From: Thermoplasmatales archaeon E-plasma
GTDB lineage: Archaea > Thermoplasmatota > Thermoplasmata > Thermoplasmatales > Thermoplasmataceae
Direction of reading: 5' to 3'
Length of the DNA stretch: 64,000 bases
NCBI GenBank assembly: GCA_000496135.1
Contig: KI542675.1
Coordinates: 1-64,000, forward strand
In this document: positions 17,327-26,380 of the stretch, piece by piece
Layout: each line of letters starts with the position of its first letter
How positions within the stretch are numbered: position 1 is the first letter of the stretch
The notes under the pieces: generated by a model
Database searches by the model: none
Told to the model about the DNA's origin: nothing
The model's input: the letters and a program-made list of their open reading frames with translations, nothing else
Made by a program: the position numbers and the translations under genes

Positions 17327-18745
17327 ATGTTAACTGAGTTTATTGATTCAAGCAGGCTGGATATTAATTATTTTTACAGATATGGAGATATGAAGGGACT
17401 AATGGAAAATGCAGGTGCTGCTGTAGCAGAGAGCGTAAGTGAATTCTATGGAAATAAATTGAATATCATAGTTGTTTGTGGAAGTGGGAATAATGGAGGA
17501 GACGGGATTGTCGCTGCTAGAATATTGCAGAAAGAGAATAATGTCGCTCTGGTATTAACCAGTGACATAGACCATATTAAATCTGCATTTATCAAAAATT
17601 TAATCTCTGAATGGAAAGGAAAGATATCTGGCATTCAGGATATTGACTCATCTCTTTCGAACGCAGATTTGATTATAGATGCAATTTTTGGTACCGGATT
17701 TCATGGAGAAATCAGGGAACCGCTGGCATCTATAATAAAAAAAATAAACAGTTCCGGAAAACCTGTTCTGTCTGTGGATGTTCCCTCAGGAATCGGGTCA
17801 TCGCTCGCGATCAAGCCTTCCAAAACAGTTACTTTCACATTTGTGAAGGATTCTATGGATAAACAGAACAGTGGTGATATAATTACAAAGAATATAGGAA
17901 TTGATCAAAAATCTTTATATGAAACAGGACCGGGAGACATTCTATTTTTTCCATCTGCCGAAAAGAGCTCCCACAAAGGAATGAATGGAAAACTTGCCAT
18001 TGTTGCAGGATGGAAATATCATGGTTCTGCATTAATAGCATCAATGGGGGCACATTCCACTTCTCCCGATCTCGTAAGGATATTTATAAACGGCAGAAAT
18101 TATTCAGTAATTGGATCGCAAATTCACACAACAATGCTTGAAAACTGCGAAGAAAATGAATATTTCATGGAAGAGATTCTGAAATACGATTCTATCCTTA
18201 TGGGACCGGGAATGGGAAATAGCGATTATGAAATTTCAGTAATGGAAAAGATCATGGAAGCGGCAAATGTCCCAATAGTGCTGGATGCATCAGCTATTAA
18301 CATCATAGGGAAACAGGGTAAGGGATCAATGGGCAAAGAAATTGTTATTACACCTCATAAGGGCGAATTTCAAAAGCTCACCGGAACAGAACCAACACTG
18401 GAAAATGCAAAATCAGCAGCTAAAAAGTTTGGAATTGCTATATTTCTCAAGGGACCAACGGATATAATTACTGACGGCGTGACAACTATACTTGGAAATG
18501 GGGGGAATTCCAGAATGACAATGGGTGGAACCGGAGACCTTCTTGCAGGACTGCTTGCCGGTTTGATCAGCAGGAAGGTTCCGACGCTTAGAGCATGTTC
18601 CATGGCATCTTTTATAAACAAGAGGGCAGCTGAAAGATGCATGAATCATAGAAAAGTATGGTTTGGAATAGATGAAATGGTAAATGAAATACCCCAGGTA
18701 TTCATGGAAATGGAAGAAGTCCGATCAAAAATTAAGGAAATGTAA
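17327..18745 (+). CDS. nnr: Bifunctional NAD(P)H-hydrate epimerase/dehydratase
   Basis: A 472-residue fusion that repairs hydrated NAD(P)H. The N-terminal YjeF domain (about 1-200) has MENAGAAVAE, CGSGNNGGDG and SVDVPSGI. The C-terminal carbohydrate-kinase-like domain (about 220-470) has GPGMGN, VLDASAIN, ITPHKGEF and GGTGDLLAG, which are the ADP- or ATP-dependent dehydratase motifs. The gene is 32 bp upstream of the degenerate ligase homologue and probably shares its transcript. The ATG at 17327 gives the usual length. Confidence 0.94.
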   Translation: MLTEFIDSSRLDINYFYRYGDMKGLMENAGAAVAESVSEFYGNKLNIIVVCGSGNNGGDGIVAARILQKENNVALVLTSDIDHIKSAFIKNLISEWKGKISGIQDIDSSLSNADLIIDAIFGTGFHGEIREPLASIIKKINSSGKPVLSVDVPSGIGSSLAIKPSKTVTFTFVKDSMDKQNSGDIITKNIGIDQKSLYETGPGDILFFPSAEKSSHKGMNGKLAIVAGWKYHGSALIASMGAHSTSPDLVRIFINGRNYSVIGSQIHTTMLENCEENEYFMEEILKYDSILMGPGMGNSDYEISVMEKIMEAANVPIVLDASAINIIGKQGKGSMGKEIVITPHKGEFQKLTGTEPTLENAKSAAKKFGIAIFLKGPTDIITDGVTTILGNGGNSRMTMGGTGDLLAGLLAGLISRKVPTLRACSMASFINKRAAERCMNHRKVWFGIDEMVNEIPQVFMEMEEVRSKIKEM

Positions 18746-18777
18746 ACTGTTTTATGCTGTTTGATATTTGAACTTTA

Positions 18778-20373
18778 TTGGGAGAAAACACTGATAAGGT
18801 TGAAATAAAGGAAAATCTACTCACAGATGAAGAAGTAGAAGACTATTTTGAACAATTCAAAAAGGTAAGCCTCAGAAAGCCCAGTAGTGCAGCCATCATC
18901 TTTGGAGGCCAGGTATACAGCTATTCAAAACTGCTCCGCTTTGTGGAATCATTTTCGTCTGGAATCAAAAAGCTATTTTCCATCAAGAAAGGTGATAAGA
19001 TCTTAATAACACTGCCGCCAGGGCTTCCATATGTTATCGCATTACTTTCAATGACGAGGATCGGAACCATCGCAATACCACTGGAACCATACCTGTCAGA
19101 GAAGAGTTTCCTGGAAATTCTCTCAAAAACAAACCCATCGGGTATCATTGCTCCTGATGGCTTTTTGAACAAATATGAAAAAAACATTTCCTCTGAAATC
19201 TTCAAGATACGGGTTTCGAGCAATGAATTTTTAACTCCAAGAAACAGGAAGCAATTTGGAATAAGAACGCCAGAACTGATGAAACAGAGAACCAGAGGGA
19301 ATTCAAATATTTTCGAGAGCCTCTGTTATTCTGAAGTGACAGGAGAGGAAACAATTGATCCTATAACGGATTATTTCATGGAGAGGGTTGTTCGATCAGG
19401 GGATAAAAAGAGTAATATTGCCAGATTTACATATTTTAATATTATGAGTGCAATTAAAAAGGAAGCGGATTTCTTCAGAAATAACAATGGCACAGAAAAA
19501 TTTCTCATCGAGTGCGAAACCTATTCCATTGCTTCCATAACATTGAGCATTTTGTATCCTTTATTGAATGGAAATTGCATAATTTTTGATTCCACGGAGA
19601 ATCGGGATGGCATGGCAAAGCTCGTAAAGTGGTTTCAGCCTGAGATTGTAATACTGGAAAATTACATAAACGAGAATTTCGACACGCTTATGAAATATTC
19701 TCGAAGGTATAAACCACAACACGTGGTTATTATACAGTCTCATAGAAACAATTCCATGATTTCTGAGATTTTTTCAGGACTCAAGACAAGGGTTACAGGA
19801 ATAAAGATTCATGGAAGGATAAGCACACCCATATCATTGCTGGAATCAGTTGATATAAGTTCACATCCGCTCTCCGACGGTTCTCTCTTTTTCGGCTTAA
19901 CAGGCGAACAAACTGAAGCAAATGGAGATGCTAATCAGATTGCCATACGGGGCAGTCAGGTATGCGGTTATTTAGAAACTACAGAAACAGATGAAGAAAC
20001 GCCTCCTGATACGAGCAGACTAATCATTCGTGGAAAACTTATCAGGGAGTACATAGAGCTTGAGGAAGAAATATTCGAATCAGGAGGTTCAGAAATATAT
20101 GTCAACGACCTGTCACTGGAGGTCGAATCTCAGTTGATACTGGAATCCGGGGTAAAGGGAGCTGTTGTCATTACGTTAGAAAAGGGGATTAAAAGATCGA
20201 ATGTAGTTCTTATTGAAAGCGAGACCACAAAAATAACCACACAGGACATTTCCAGGGTTTTAGGGTTCTGGTTCCCCAGATTTATCAGGGAAAGTGGAAT
20301 CCGTATCGTTGAATCCATACCCAGAAGCATTTCCGGCGCACCCATATTGGATCTCATATGGAAGTTGCTCTGA
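18778..20373 (+). CDS. Degenerate acyl-adenylate ligase homologue (ANL superfamily)
   Basis: The 531-residue protein follows the ANL layout: an early YSYSKLLRFVESF helix, KKGDKILITLPPGLPYVIALL, MTRIGTIAIPLEPYLS, a late IAIRGSQVCGYLETTE and GGSEIYVNDLSLEVE. The core catalytic elements are lost: the Ser/Thr/Gly-rich ATP loop is replaced by RSGDKKSNIARF, the adenine-binding and GD motifs are not recognisable, and the C-terminal catalytic Lys of PRTxSGK is Ala in PRSISGAP. I infer a non-catalytic or repurposed protein. The start is TTG 18778. It follows nnr closely. Confidence 0.6.
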   Translation: MGENTDKVEIKENLLTDEEVEDYFEQFKKVSLRKPSSAAIIFGGQVYSYSKLLRFVESFSSGIKKLFSIKKGDKILITLPPGLPYVIALLSMTRIGTIAIPLEPYLSEKSFLEILSKTNPSGIIAPDGFLNKYEKNISSEIFKIRVSSNEFLTPRNRKQFGIRTPELMKQRTRGNSNIFESLCYSEVTGEETIDPITDYFMERVVRSGDKKSNIARFTYFNIMSAIKKEADFFRNNNGTEKFLIECETYSIASITLSILYPLLNGNCIIFDSTENRDGMAKLVKWFQPEIVILENYINENFDTLMKYSRRYKPQHVVIIQSHRNNSMISEIFSGLKTRVTGIKIHGRISTPISLLESVDISSHPLSDGSLFFGLTGEQTEANGDANQIAIRGSQVCGYLETTETDEETPPDTSRLIIRGKLIREYIELEEEIFESGGSEIYVNDLSLEVESQLILESGVKGAVVITLEKGIKRSNVVLIESETTKITTQDISRVLGFWFPRFIRESGIRIVESIPRSISGAPILDLIWKLL

Positions 20374-20374
20374 C

Positions 20375-20556
20375 ATCCTCTCCTTCCTGAAGGTTTGGAG
20401 GTTCCTGATTCATAGAGTGACAACCTGTAGGCCTCCTTATAAGAGGCCCGCCGTTGTAGCACTTTCCACAGACGTGAACTTGGGAATGCCCTTCCCTGCC
20501 TTTGTTAATTTGTTCATGTTCATTACGTTTCTAACAAATTTTTCCTTCGCAATTCA
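20375..20556 (-). mobile_element. Relic of an IS200/IS605-type tnpB 3' end
   Basis: On the minus strand 20556-20440 reads AKEKFVRNVMNMNKL, then KAGKGIPKFTSVESATTAGL and a stop, which resembles the C-terminus of archaeal TnpB proteins. The following bases, 20375-20440, encode in other frames pieces such as MNQEPPNLQEGEDV that I associate with the right end of IS605-family elements, the part that gives rise to the guide RNA. No other part of the element is present. The recognition is from memory and unverified. It lies between two plus-strand genes. Confidence 0.45.
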
Positions 20557-20674
20557 TATCCACTCTTAAGATAGGAGCTTTCTTGATTTAAGAACTGTAA
20601 ATTGATGTCATATCCTTATAATTCCGGTTAATGTTTATTTATCATCTTTTGATTAGAGATTAAGGAGATTATTT

Positions 20675-21832
20675 ATGGAAAACTCTGGCGGACAAAACAA
20701 TACATACGCGAAAGGCCTGGAAGGTGTCATAGCTGCTGAAACAGAAATCGGCTTCGTTGATGGACAGGAAGGCAGATTAGTTTACAGGGGTTATGATATT
20801 ACAACTCTCTGCGATAACTCAAACTATGAGGAGGTATCATATTTACTCAATTATGGAAAACTCCCAAACAGAAAGGAAATGAAAGATTATCTGGACAAAT
20901 TGAAACTTAATTCAGATATACCGGAAAATACATATGAAATAATTGAAAAGTTCGGGAAAAAGGCTCACCCAATGGTTACCCTTAGAACTGTCATCTCCAA
21001 CATGGCATCATACGACCCGCAGGAATCAGACAGTTCCATTGAAAATCAGAGGAGAATCGCAATATCAATAACAGCAAAAATGCCGGCGATTGTAGGTGCA
21101 ATACACAGAACTATTCAGGGAAAGGACATTATAAAAACAAAGAGTGAACTGTCATATGCAGGTAGTTTTCTTTACTACGCACTTGGAAAAAACCCTGATT
21201 CGGTAGAGACCAAAATAATGGATACTGCTCTTATGCTTCATGCAGATCACGGGATGAACGCTTCCACATTTTCTTCCCTGGTTACTATATCAACACTTGC
21301 AGATATTTATTCAGCTACAACATCAGCCATTTCCACCTTAAAGGGTCCACTTCATGGTGGAGCCAACGAAAGGGCGTTGAAAATGATTATGGACATTGGC
21401 TCGCCAGATAGAGCGGGTCCATTTCTAGAAGCAATGGTTGCCAGAAAAGAGAAGATTATGGGTTTTGGGCACAGAGTATATAAGGTATATGACCCCAGAG
21501 CAAAGATTCTCAAAAAATATGCAGCATATATATCTGAAAAATCAGACAAGAAAATTATTTTTGATACAGCCAGCAAGGTGGAGGAAATCATGATAAACAA
21601 GCTGGGAGAAAAGGGAATATTCCCAAATGTGGATTTCTATTCAGGAATGATTTACTATTCAATGGGTCTTTCACCTGAAATATTCACACCGGTATTTGCT
21701 CTTGGAAGAATATCCGGTTGGACAGCGAGATCTATAGAATATTTACAAAGCAACAAGCTTTTCAGACCTAAAGCACTATACGTTGGTGAACGGGGACCAA
21801 AGTCTTACATATCAATCCAGGAGAGGCAGTAA
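20675..21832 (+). CDS. gltA: Citrate synthase
   Basis: A 385-residue citrate synthase of the short archaeal and Gram-positive type, joining oxaloacetate and acetyl-CoA. Visible signatures are GRLVYRGYDI near the start, the catalytic His region LHADHGMNASTFSS, GPLHGGANERA, MGFGHRVYKVYDPRA and the late Asp-containing NVDFYSGMIYYSMG. An AAGGAG ribosome-binding site lies just before the ATG at 20675, and a TATA-like GTTTATTTATC lies at about 20633-20643. The 3' end overlaps the frame of nob1 by about 50 bp. Confidence 0.97.
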   Translation: MENSGGQNNTYAKGLEGVIAAETEIGFVDGQEGRLVYRGYDITTLCDNSNYEEVSYLLNYGKLPNRKEMKDYLDKLKLNSDIPENTYEIIEKFGKKAHPMVTLRTVISNMASYDPQESDSSIENQRRIAISITAKMPAIVGAIHRTIQGKDIIKTKSELSYAGSFLYYALGKNPDSVETKIMDTALMLHADHGMNASTFSSLVTISTLADIYSATTSAISTLKGPLHGGANERALKMIMDIGSPDRAGPFLEAMVARKEKIMGFGHRVYKVYDPRAKILKKYAAYISEKSDKKIIFDTASKVEEIMINKLGEKGIFPNVDFYSGMIYYSMGLSPEIFTPVFALGRISGWTARSIEYLQSNKLFRPKALYVGERGPKSYISIQERQ

Positions 21833-22344
21833 ACTGGAAAACGGGAATGGGCAAGAAGAAACTAAAGATGAAAAACCCTTAGTTCCGGATACATCTGCAA
21901 TCCTTACCGGTTCGGTAAATCTTCTTGGAGAGAATATTGTTGTTCCATCAATGGTATTATGGGAAATAGCAAAGGGAAAACCGGCAAGGATAATAAAGGA
22001 TCAGGAAGAAATGCTGAAAGTGGTGGAACCACAAAAAAGCAGTATAACTAAAATAAGAGAACAGGCCGGAATCACAGGCGATCTTAAGTACCTAAGTGAA
22101 ACGGACATTGAGGTTCTGGCAGTTGCATTTGAAATTAAAGGCAAGGTGATAACCAACGACTACTCCATGCAAAACGTGGCAAAAACAATGGGGCATAGCA
22201 TTTGAATCCTGTGGTATTGAACCAATAAAAAATGAGATTCAGTGGTCTTTCAGGTGCAAGGGCTGCAGAAAGATTTATGAAGAAAACATCAAGGAGTGCA
22301 GGATTTGCGGTCACAAAGTGGTTCGGTTCAGGAAGGTGGAGTAA
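21783..22344 (+). CDS. nob1: rRNA maturation endonuclease Nob1, interrupted by a 1-base frameshift
   Basis: The first frame gives a PIN domain: VPDTSAILTG, VPSMVLWEIAKG, SETDIEVLAVAFE and VITNDYSMQNVAKTMG, with the acidic residues of the nuclease site. It stops at 22205. The next frame, from 22198 to the stop at 22344, encodes AFESCGIEPIKNEIQWSFRC with CKGC and CRIC pairs, the zinc ribbon that normally follows in Nob1. Removing one G from GGGG at 22190-22193 joins them into one protein (MGIAFESCG). Nob1 trims the 3' end of 16S rRNA and should be essential, so a sequence error is likely, though a real shift is possible. The start is unclear (TTG 21783 or GTG 21786, inside gltA). Confidence 0.8.
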
Positions 22345-22345
22345 A

Positions 22346-22972
22346 TTGATTGACTATTCAAACTGGAAGTTTTCAAAAATACAGGATGTTACCTGGAAAT
22401 TGAATAATTCAACTCCTATTTATCCCGGAGATCCGCCTCTAAATATTGAACAGGTTAAGAATGAGGTTAAGCCGTACATCAAAATAAGCAAAATTACAAT
22501 GGGTAGCCACACTGGAACTCATATAGACGCCCCATACCATATGCTTGAAAATGGCTTCAAACTGGATGAGATCCCCATCACAAATCTTGTTGGTCCGGTT
22601 AAGGTTGTTCAGATAAGGGGAAAAAACGTGGAACCGGAGGATGTACCCTCGGGCTATTGCGAAAGAGTTTTGTTTAAAACTACAATAGAAAGCTATTCAG
22701 GAGCTTTCAGGGAAAACTTCTCCTTTATATCAAAGGAGGCAGCAGGAGCCATTATGGAAAGGAATATAAAACTCATTGGAATCGATTACCTGTCCATAGA
22801 TGAATACAATTTCATTGAGCCGGATGCACACTGGACACTTCTGGGAAAGGGAATAACCGTAATAGAAGCCCTTGATCTCAGGAATGTCGAACCCGGAGAG
22901 TATTTTTTGGTTGCACTTCCATTGAACATATCTGCAGATGCTTCTCCATGCAGGGTTATTTTGCTTTCATAA
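22346..22972 (+). CDS. Cyclase family metal-dependent hydrolase (kynurenine-formamidase-like)
   Basis: A 208-residue protein of the cyclase/arylformamidase family. It has YPGDPPLNIEQV, the metal-binding signature HTGTHIDAPYH and GIDYLSIDEY. Members hydrolyse cyclic or formyl amides such as N-formylkynurenine; no tryptophan-degradation genes are near, so the substrate is unknown. The start is taken as TTG 22346, 1 bp after the nob1 zinc-ribbon stop. The open frame extends to 22232, but that extension is nob1 read in another frame. Confidence 0.8.
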   Translation: MIDYSNWKFSKIQDVTWKLNNSTPIYPGDPPLNIEQVKNEVKPYIKISKITMGSHTGTHIDAPYHMLENGFKLDEIPITNLVGPVKVVQIRGKNVEPEDVPSGYCERVLFKTTIESYSGAFRENFSFISKEAAGAIMERNIKLIGIDYLSIDEYNFIEPDAHWTLLGKGITVIEALDLRNVEPGEYFLVALPLNISADASPCRVILLS

Positions 22973-23095
22973 ATGATAACAGGAATCATCAGGTAAAATT
23001 AATGCTAAATCATTTTCTCACAATTGCGCAAGAGCTACATTTGGCAAAAACTTAAGAAAAGAATCATTATTCCTAAACTAAAGGTGCACAAATTA

Positions 23096-23437
23096 ATGGA
23101 GAAGAATGATTCAGCAAGAGGGGAAATTCGCATAGTGAAGGGGGATACAACGATAGCAAAAATTGGAAGTTCTCCCATAGTTATTGGAAGGGAACAGCTT
23201 GAACCATTGATGACTGAAAAGCTCAAAGCAGCCTCAATTTCGCGGGAGCACATAAGAATCACGCCCAGAGATGGTCGTCTCTACATAGAAGATTTCAAAC
23301 CCAGTAAAAATGGCACTTGGTTAGTCAGGGATGGCCAGGCAATAGATTTAACTGGAAAAAAGGGAGAGACGGAACTCCTTTTATCGGACGAAATAATACT
23401 TGCAAAAGCAGTTACACTGAAATTACGGTCAGATTAA
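23096..23437 (+). CDS. FHA-domain protein
   Basis: A small protein (113 residues from ATG 23096) made of one forkhead-associated domain: VIGRE, SISREHIRI and SKNGTWLV hold the Gly-Arg, Ser-x-x-His and Asn-Gly positions that bind phosphothreonine. It probably reads Ser/Thr kinase signals in the cytoplasm. The open frame reaches back to 23024 with a basic extension (MRKSYIWQKLKKRIIIPKLK), which may be real but shows no domain. The kinase partner is not in the window. The membrane-protein gene follows 42 bp downstream. Confidence 0.8.
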   Translation: MEKNDSARGEIRIVKGDTTIAKIGSSPIVIGREQLEPLMTEKLKAASISREHIRITPRDGRLYIEDFKPSKNGTWLVRDGQAIDLTGKKGETELLLSDEIILAKAVTLKLRSD

Positions 23438-23479
23438 TTCTTCCAAACAATTTAATAATATAGCTAAAATAATCTTAGG

Positions 23480-24115
23480 ATGAGTAAAGCTGGTTCTGGT
23501 TCTGGAATTCTCGCAGCATTATTGAAGCTTCTTGATTTCCAGCACAGCTTTCTCGGCTATTCAAGAAGTACGGTACTCATCATATTGCTTCTTATTGGCA
23601 TCGCCCTTGTTTACAGGGGGAGCGAAAGCTGGATGCTCATATTCGGGGCACTTGGAGCTTATATTGGCTTTATTATTGCGCTTTATGTAGCATCGCTTTT
23701 AAGCATTACAAACTCACCAGTATATTTGATTCTGGCCATAGGAGCTGTTATGGGCGCAATTTTAATGCTTTTTTTCGTTAGAATTCTGATATCCGCCTCT
23801 CTGGCATTCGCAGGTTTCATAGCTCTTTACGTAATTCTGGGAATAAATCTCATAATTGCAGGGCTACTTGCCGTAGCAATATTTGGTATAGCCTATTTTT
23901 TCAATAAAAGGCTCATTATCTATATTGCAGCAATACTGGGGGCAATTGCTATCTGGTTTGCTCTGTATAATCTTGGTCTATCATCTGTAATAGCGCAATT
24001 GCTTGCAATTCTCGCCTTTATCTCGGGAATATATATTCAACTGAGGGAAAAAGAGAAAGGCTCTAACAATTACTATTACAAGGAACCCCCGTATCCACCA
24101 TATTACTGGGAATGA
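23480..24115 (+). CDS. Multi-pass membrane protein, DUF4203/TMEM198-like
   Basis: The 211 residues form about seven hydrophobic helices with many small residues (LILAIGAVMGAILMLFF, IIAGLLAVAIFGIAYFF), a short cytosolic-type tail with charged residues and a Tyr/Pro-rich end (YYYKEPPYPPYYWE). Glycine patterns resemble the TMEM198/DUF4203 group, with low certainty. No transport or catalytic motif is visible. It is co-directional with the FHA gene and may be the membrane partner of that protein. Confidence 0.6.
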   Translation: MSKAGSGSGILAALLKLLDFQHSFLGYSRSTVLIILLLIGIALVYRGSESWMLIFGALGAYIGFIIALYVASLLSITNSPVYLILAIGAVMGAILMLFFVRILISASLAFAGFIALYVILGINLIIAGLLAVAIFGIAYFFNKRLIIYIAAILGAIAIWFALYNLGLSSVIAQLLAILAFISGIYIQLREKEKGSNNYYYKEPPYPPYYWE

Positions 24116-24125
24116 TGGATGGTTG

Positions 24126-25844
24126 TTAATGGACAACTAAATTCTCCAGTGCTGTTATGAACTCTGCTGAATCGGCAATTACCCCGTAATCGGCAGACCT
24201 GAATATTGGAGCATTTGGATCCTTGTTCACGGCAAGTATTTGCTTTGCATATCTCAATCCAACCAGATGATTGTCATGGCCCGAAATTCCCACTGCAACA
24301 TATAGGGCAGGGGAAATTGCAATGCCAGTTAAACCTACCTGTTGTTGCCTAGGTATAAGTTTCATATCAACCACAGGTCTGGTTGCAGCCACTGCTGCGT
24401 CCAGGCTTTTGCTTATATTAACTACTTTACCAATCAATTCTCTGGATCTCGCTCCCATGCCTATTCCTATTACAAGACCACTTCCTGAGAGCGGCTTGAA
24501 TTCTTCTGAAACCGGAGTAAAGCTTATCTCCTTAACATATGATTTTTTTGATGGGGCTATTTCAACGGTATTGAAGGGTTTTTCACTTATGCCCTTCATG
24601 AGAATCCCGGGTCTCACCGTGGCCATTTCAGGCTTGGTTTTTGAGGTTATCCTTGCAACTATTCCTCCACCGAAAGCTGGTTTATACTGAATCAGTTTCC
24701 CATCTTCGTAAGAAATTTTTACGCAATCTGCTGTTAATCCAAGATTCCTTGCAGCGCTTATTGTTGCAGAGACCTCTCTGCCGTTTACCGTGGAAGGGAA
24801 AATCACAAATTCTGGCTTTATTTTATCCATAAGAGAAATGAGTTCCTCAGTGAGTTCATCATTTCTCCTGCTCCTAATATAATAGTAATTATGGCATGAA
24901 ATACCTTTAAGGGAACCCGGTTCAATGTTTCCGGCAATTGATACATTAAATCCCTCTCTGATGGCAATTCTGCTGAGCTCTGAGGCAATTTCAACTGATA
25001 CCTCAGGAGAATCCATGGCTATACCCAGAAGAGTCTTTCCATCCCTCTGTTCACCCAGGGATAATTTTTCGAAAGATGCAGTTTCTTTTGAGGCAATTAT
25101 TTCAGATTCGTGTATTATTTTTATTGCCTCATCAATACTGATGAATTTTACCTGTCTGGAGCTCTGAACACTTTCCGTTCCTGATACAACAGTTAATGAA
25201 TCTGCAATACCATTTATGCCTATAGCAAGATCCTTAGCATTAACGGTTGTGATCTTATCACGCATTTCCGGCGTTCCTTCAGGGATTTTTCTGGCTTTGT
25301 TTATTTTTTCAGAAACGGAAATCACAATAGGCATTGAAACCTCAATTTTTTCTATTCCCGCTTCGGTCTCCCTTTCAAGAATCAGGTTTCCCGATTCAGG
25401 GAACTCTATGGAAGAAACAGAGGTTGCCAGCGAGTATTTTGAAAATCTTGCAATCTGTGGGGGTACCTGGGAAGTTTCACCATCAAGGGAATATTTTCCG
25501 CACAGGACAATATCAGGTTTCTCAATCTCTATGAATCTTGAAAGTATCTTTGAAGTAGCCCATGTATCAGCACCTCCGAATTGTCTGTCTGTAATAAGAA
25601 TTCCCCTGTCAGCTCCCATCCTGAGGGATTCATTGAGTATATCAGACGCCTGAGGAGGTCCCATGGTTGCAACAGATATCTCTGCACCAAGTTTTTCCTT
25701 AATTCGTATTGATTCTTCCACAGCCTTCTTGTCGAATGAATTTATGGAAAGTGGAACTCCTTCTCTTATGATCCGTCCAGTTGAAGCATCAAAAGAGATC
25801 TTGTTTACATCCGGAACCTGTTTTGCCAGAACTAATATTTTCAT
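24126..25844 (-). CDS. Electron transfer flavoprotein, EtfB-EtfA fusion
   Basis: A 572-residue single chain: the N-terminal 240 residues are EtfB (MKILVLAKQVPDVN, AVEESIRIKE, MGADRGILI, DGETSQVPP) and the rest EtfA, ending with the FAD-binding region (GARSRELIG, AATRPVVD, PRQQQVGLTG, GISGHDNHLVG). It carries electrons from acyl-CoA dehydrogenases or ferredoxin-linked enzymes to the quinone pool. Fused ETF is usual in Thermoplasmatales. The Rieske gene ends directly before its ATG with no gap, so both belong to one operon. Confidence 0.92.
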   Translation of the reverse strand: MKILVLAKQVPDVNKISFDASTGRIIREGVPLSINSFDKKAVEESIRIKEKLGAEISVATMGPPQASDILNESLRMGADRGILITDRQFGGADTWATSKILSRFIEIEKPDIVLCGKYSLDGETSQVPPQIARFSKYSLATSVSSIEFPESGNLILERETEAGIEKIEVSMPIVISVSEKINKARKIPEGTPEMRDKITTVNAKDLAIGINGIADSLTVVSGTESVQSSRQVKFISIDEAIKIIHESEIIASKETASFEKLSLGEQRDGKTLLGIAMDSPEVSVEIASELSRIAIREGFNVSIAGNIEPGSLKGISCHNYYYIRSRRNDELTEELISLMDKIKPEFVIFPSTVNGREVSATISAARNLGLTADCVKISYEDGKLIQYKPAFGGGIVARITSKTKPEMATVRPGILMKGISEKPFNTVEIAPSKKSYVKEISFTPVSEEFKPLSGSGLVIGIGMGARSRELIGKVVNISKSLDAAVAATRPVVDMKLIPRQQQVGLTGIAISPALYVAVGISGHDNHLVGLRYAKQILAVNKDPNAPIFRSADYGVIADSAEFITALENLVVH

Positions 25845-26162
25845 CTATGCTTCGACCATAATGTCTCCATTTTCGACCTTTGTTTTGAAAGACTTCAGGG
25901 GTTCAATATCACCTGATCCCTCTGGAGGGCTGATTACTTCTCCTGTTTTTGGATTGAAAGTTGCAAAATGGTTAGGGCAGATTAACGTCCCCTCATCAAT
26001 AAAGCCCTCAGCCAGATCATAATCCTCGTGGGTGCATAAATGTGAAGTCGCGTAATAGTTTCCCTTGACGTTCATAATTATGATCTCCATGCTGCCGACC
26101 TTTACTTTTGCAATATCTCCTTCTTTCAAGCTGCCTGTTTTTCCAACCTTGTACCAATTCAT
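25845..26162 (-). CDS. Rieske-type [2Fe-2S] ferredoxin
   Basis: A 105-residue soluble Rieske protein. The cluster ligands are in CTHEDYDLAEG (C-x-H) and CPNH (C-x2-H), 16 residues apart, as in ferredoxin components of dioxygenases and NirD-like proteins. There is no signal peptide or membrane anchor. Placement just upstream of the fused ETF suggests it exchanges electrons with it. A TATA-like AATTTATAAC at about 26181-26190 gives a leader of only a few bases. Confidence 0.88.
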   Translation of the reverse strand: MNWYKVGKTGSLKEGDIAKVKVGSMEIIIMNVKGNYYATSHLCTHEDYDLAEGFIDEGTLICPNHFATFNPKTGEVISPPEGSGDIEPLKSFKTKVENGDIMVEA

Positions 26163-26198
26163 CTTTTCAAATTTAGAACTGTTATAAATTGTTATCGT

Positions 26199-26231
26199 TG
26201 CTCCAAAGTGAGTATTCGAGAATCTGGAGCA
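26199..26231. promoter_or_regulatory. Inverted repeat between Rieske/ETF operon and SufR-like gene
   Basis: TGCTCCA at 26199-26205 and TGGAGCA at 26225-26231 are exact reverse complements, 19 bp apart (26 bp centre to centre, so on nearly the same DNA face). They lie just upstream of the leftward TATA box, within the 204-bp divergent region. This is a plausible site for the neighbouring regulator. Confidence 0.4.
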
Positions 26232-26380
26232 TAGGATAGATAGATTACACCAGGATCGATCAAGAACAAAACTATGAAAATATTAACGATGAAGTAAGTT
26301 TTGCTGTTGTTTCCAAAGGATCTGCAATGACAGGGAAATAATTCACGAAACAGTTAATAAACCTGTTGAAATATTGTAAG

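Noticed and set aside
22232-22345. N-terminal extension of the cyclase frame
   Set aside because: The same bases encode the nob1 zinc ribbon in another frame, with paired cysteines; the cyclase begins at the TTG at 22346.
25216-25653. Plus-strand open frame of 145 codons
   Set aside because: It is antisense to the fused ETF gene and has no promoter, ribosome-binding site or recognisable motif.
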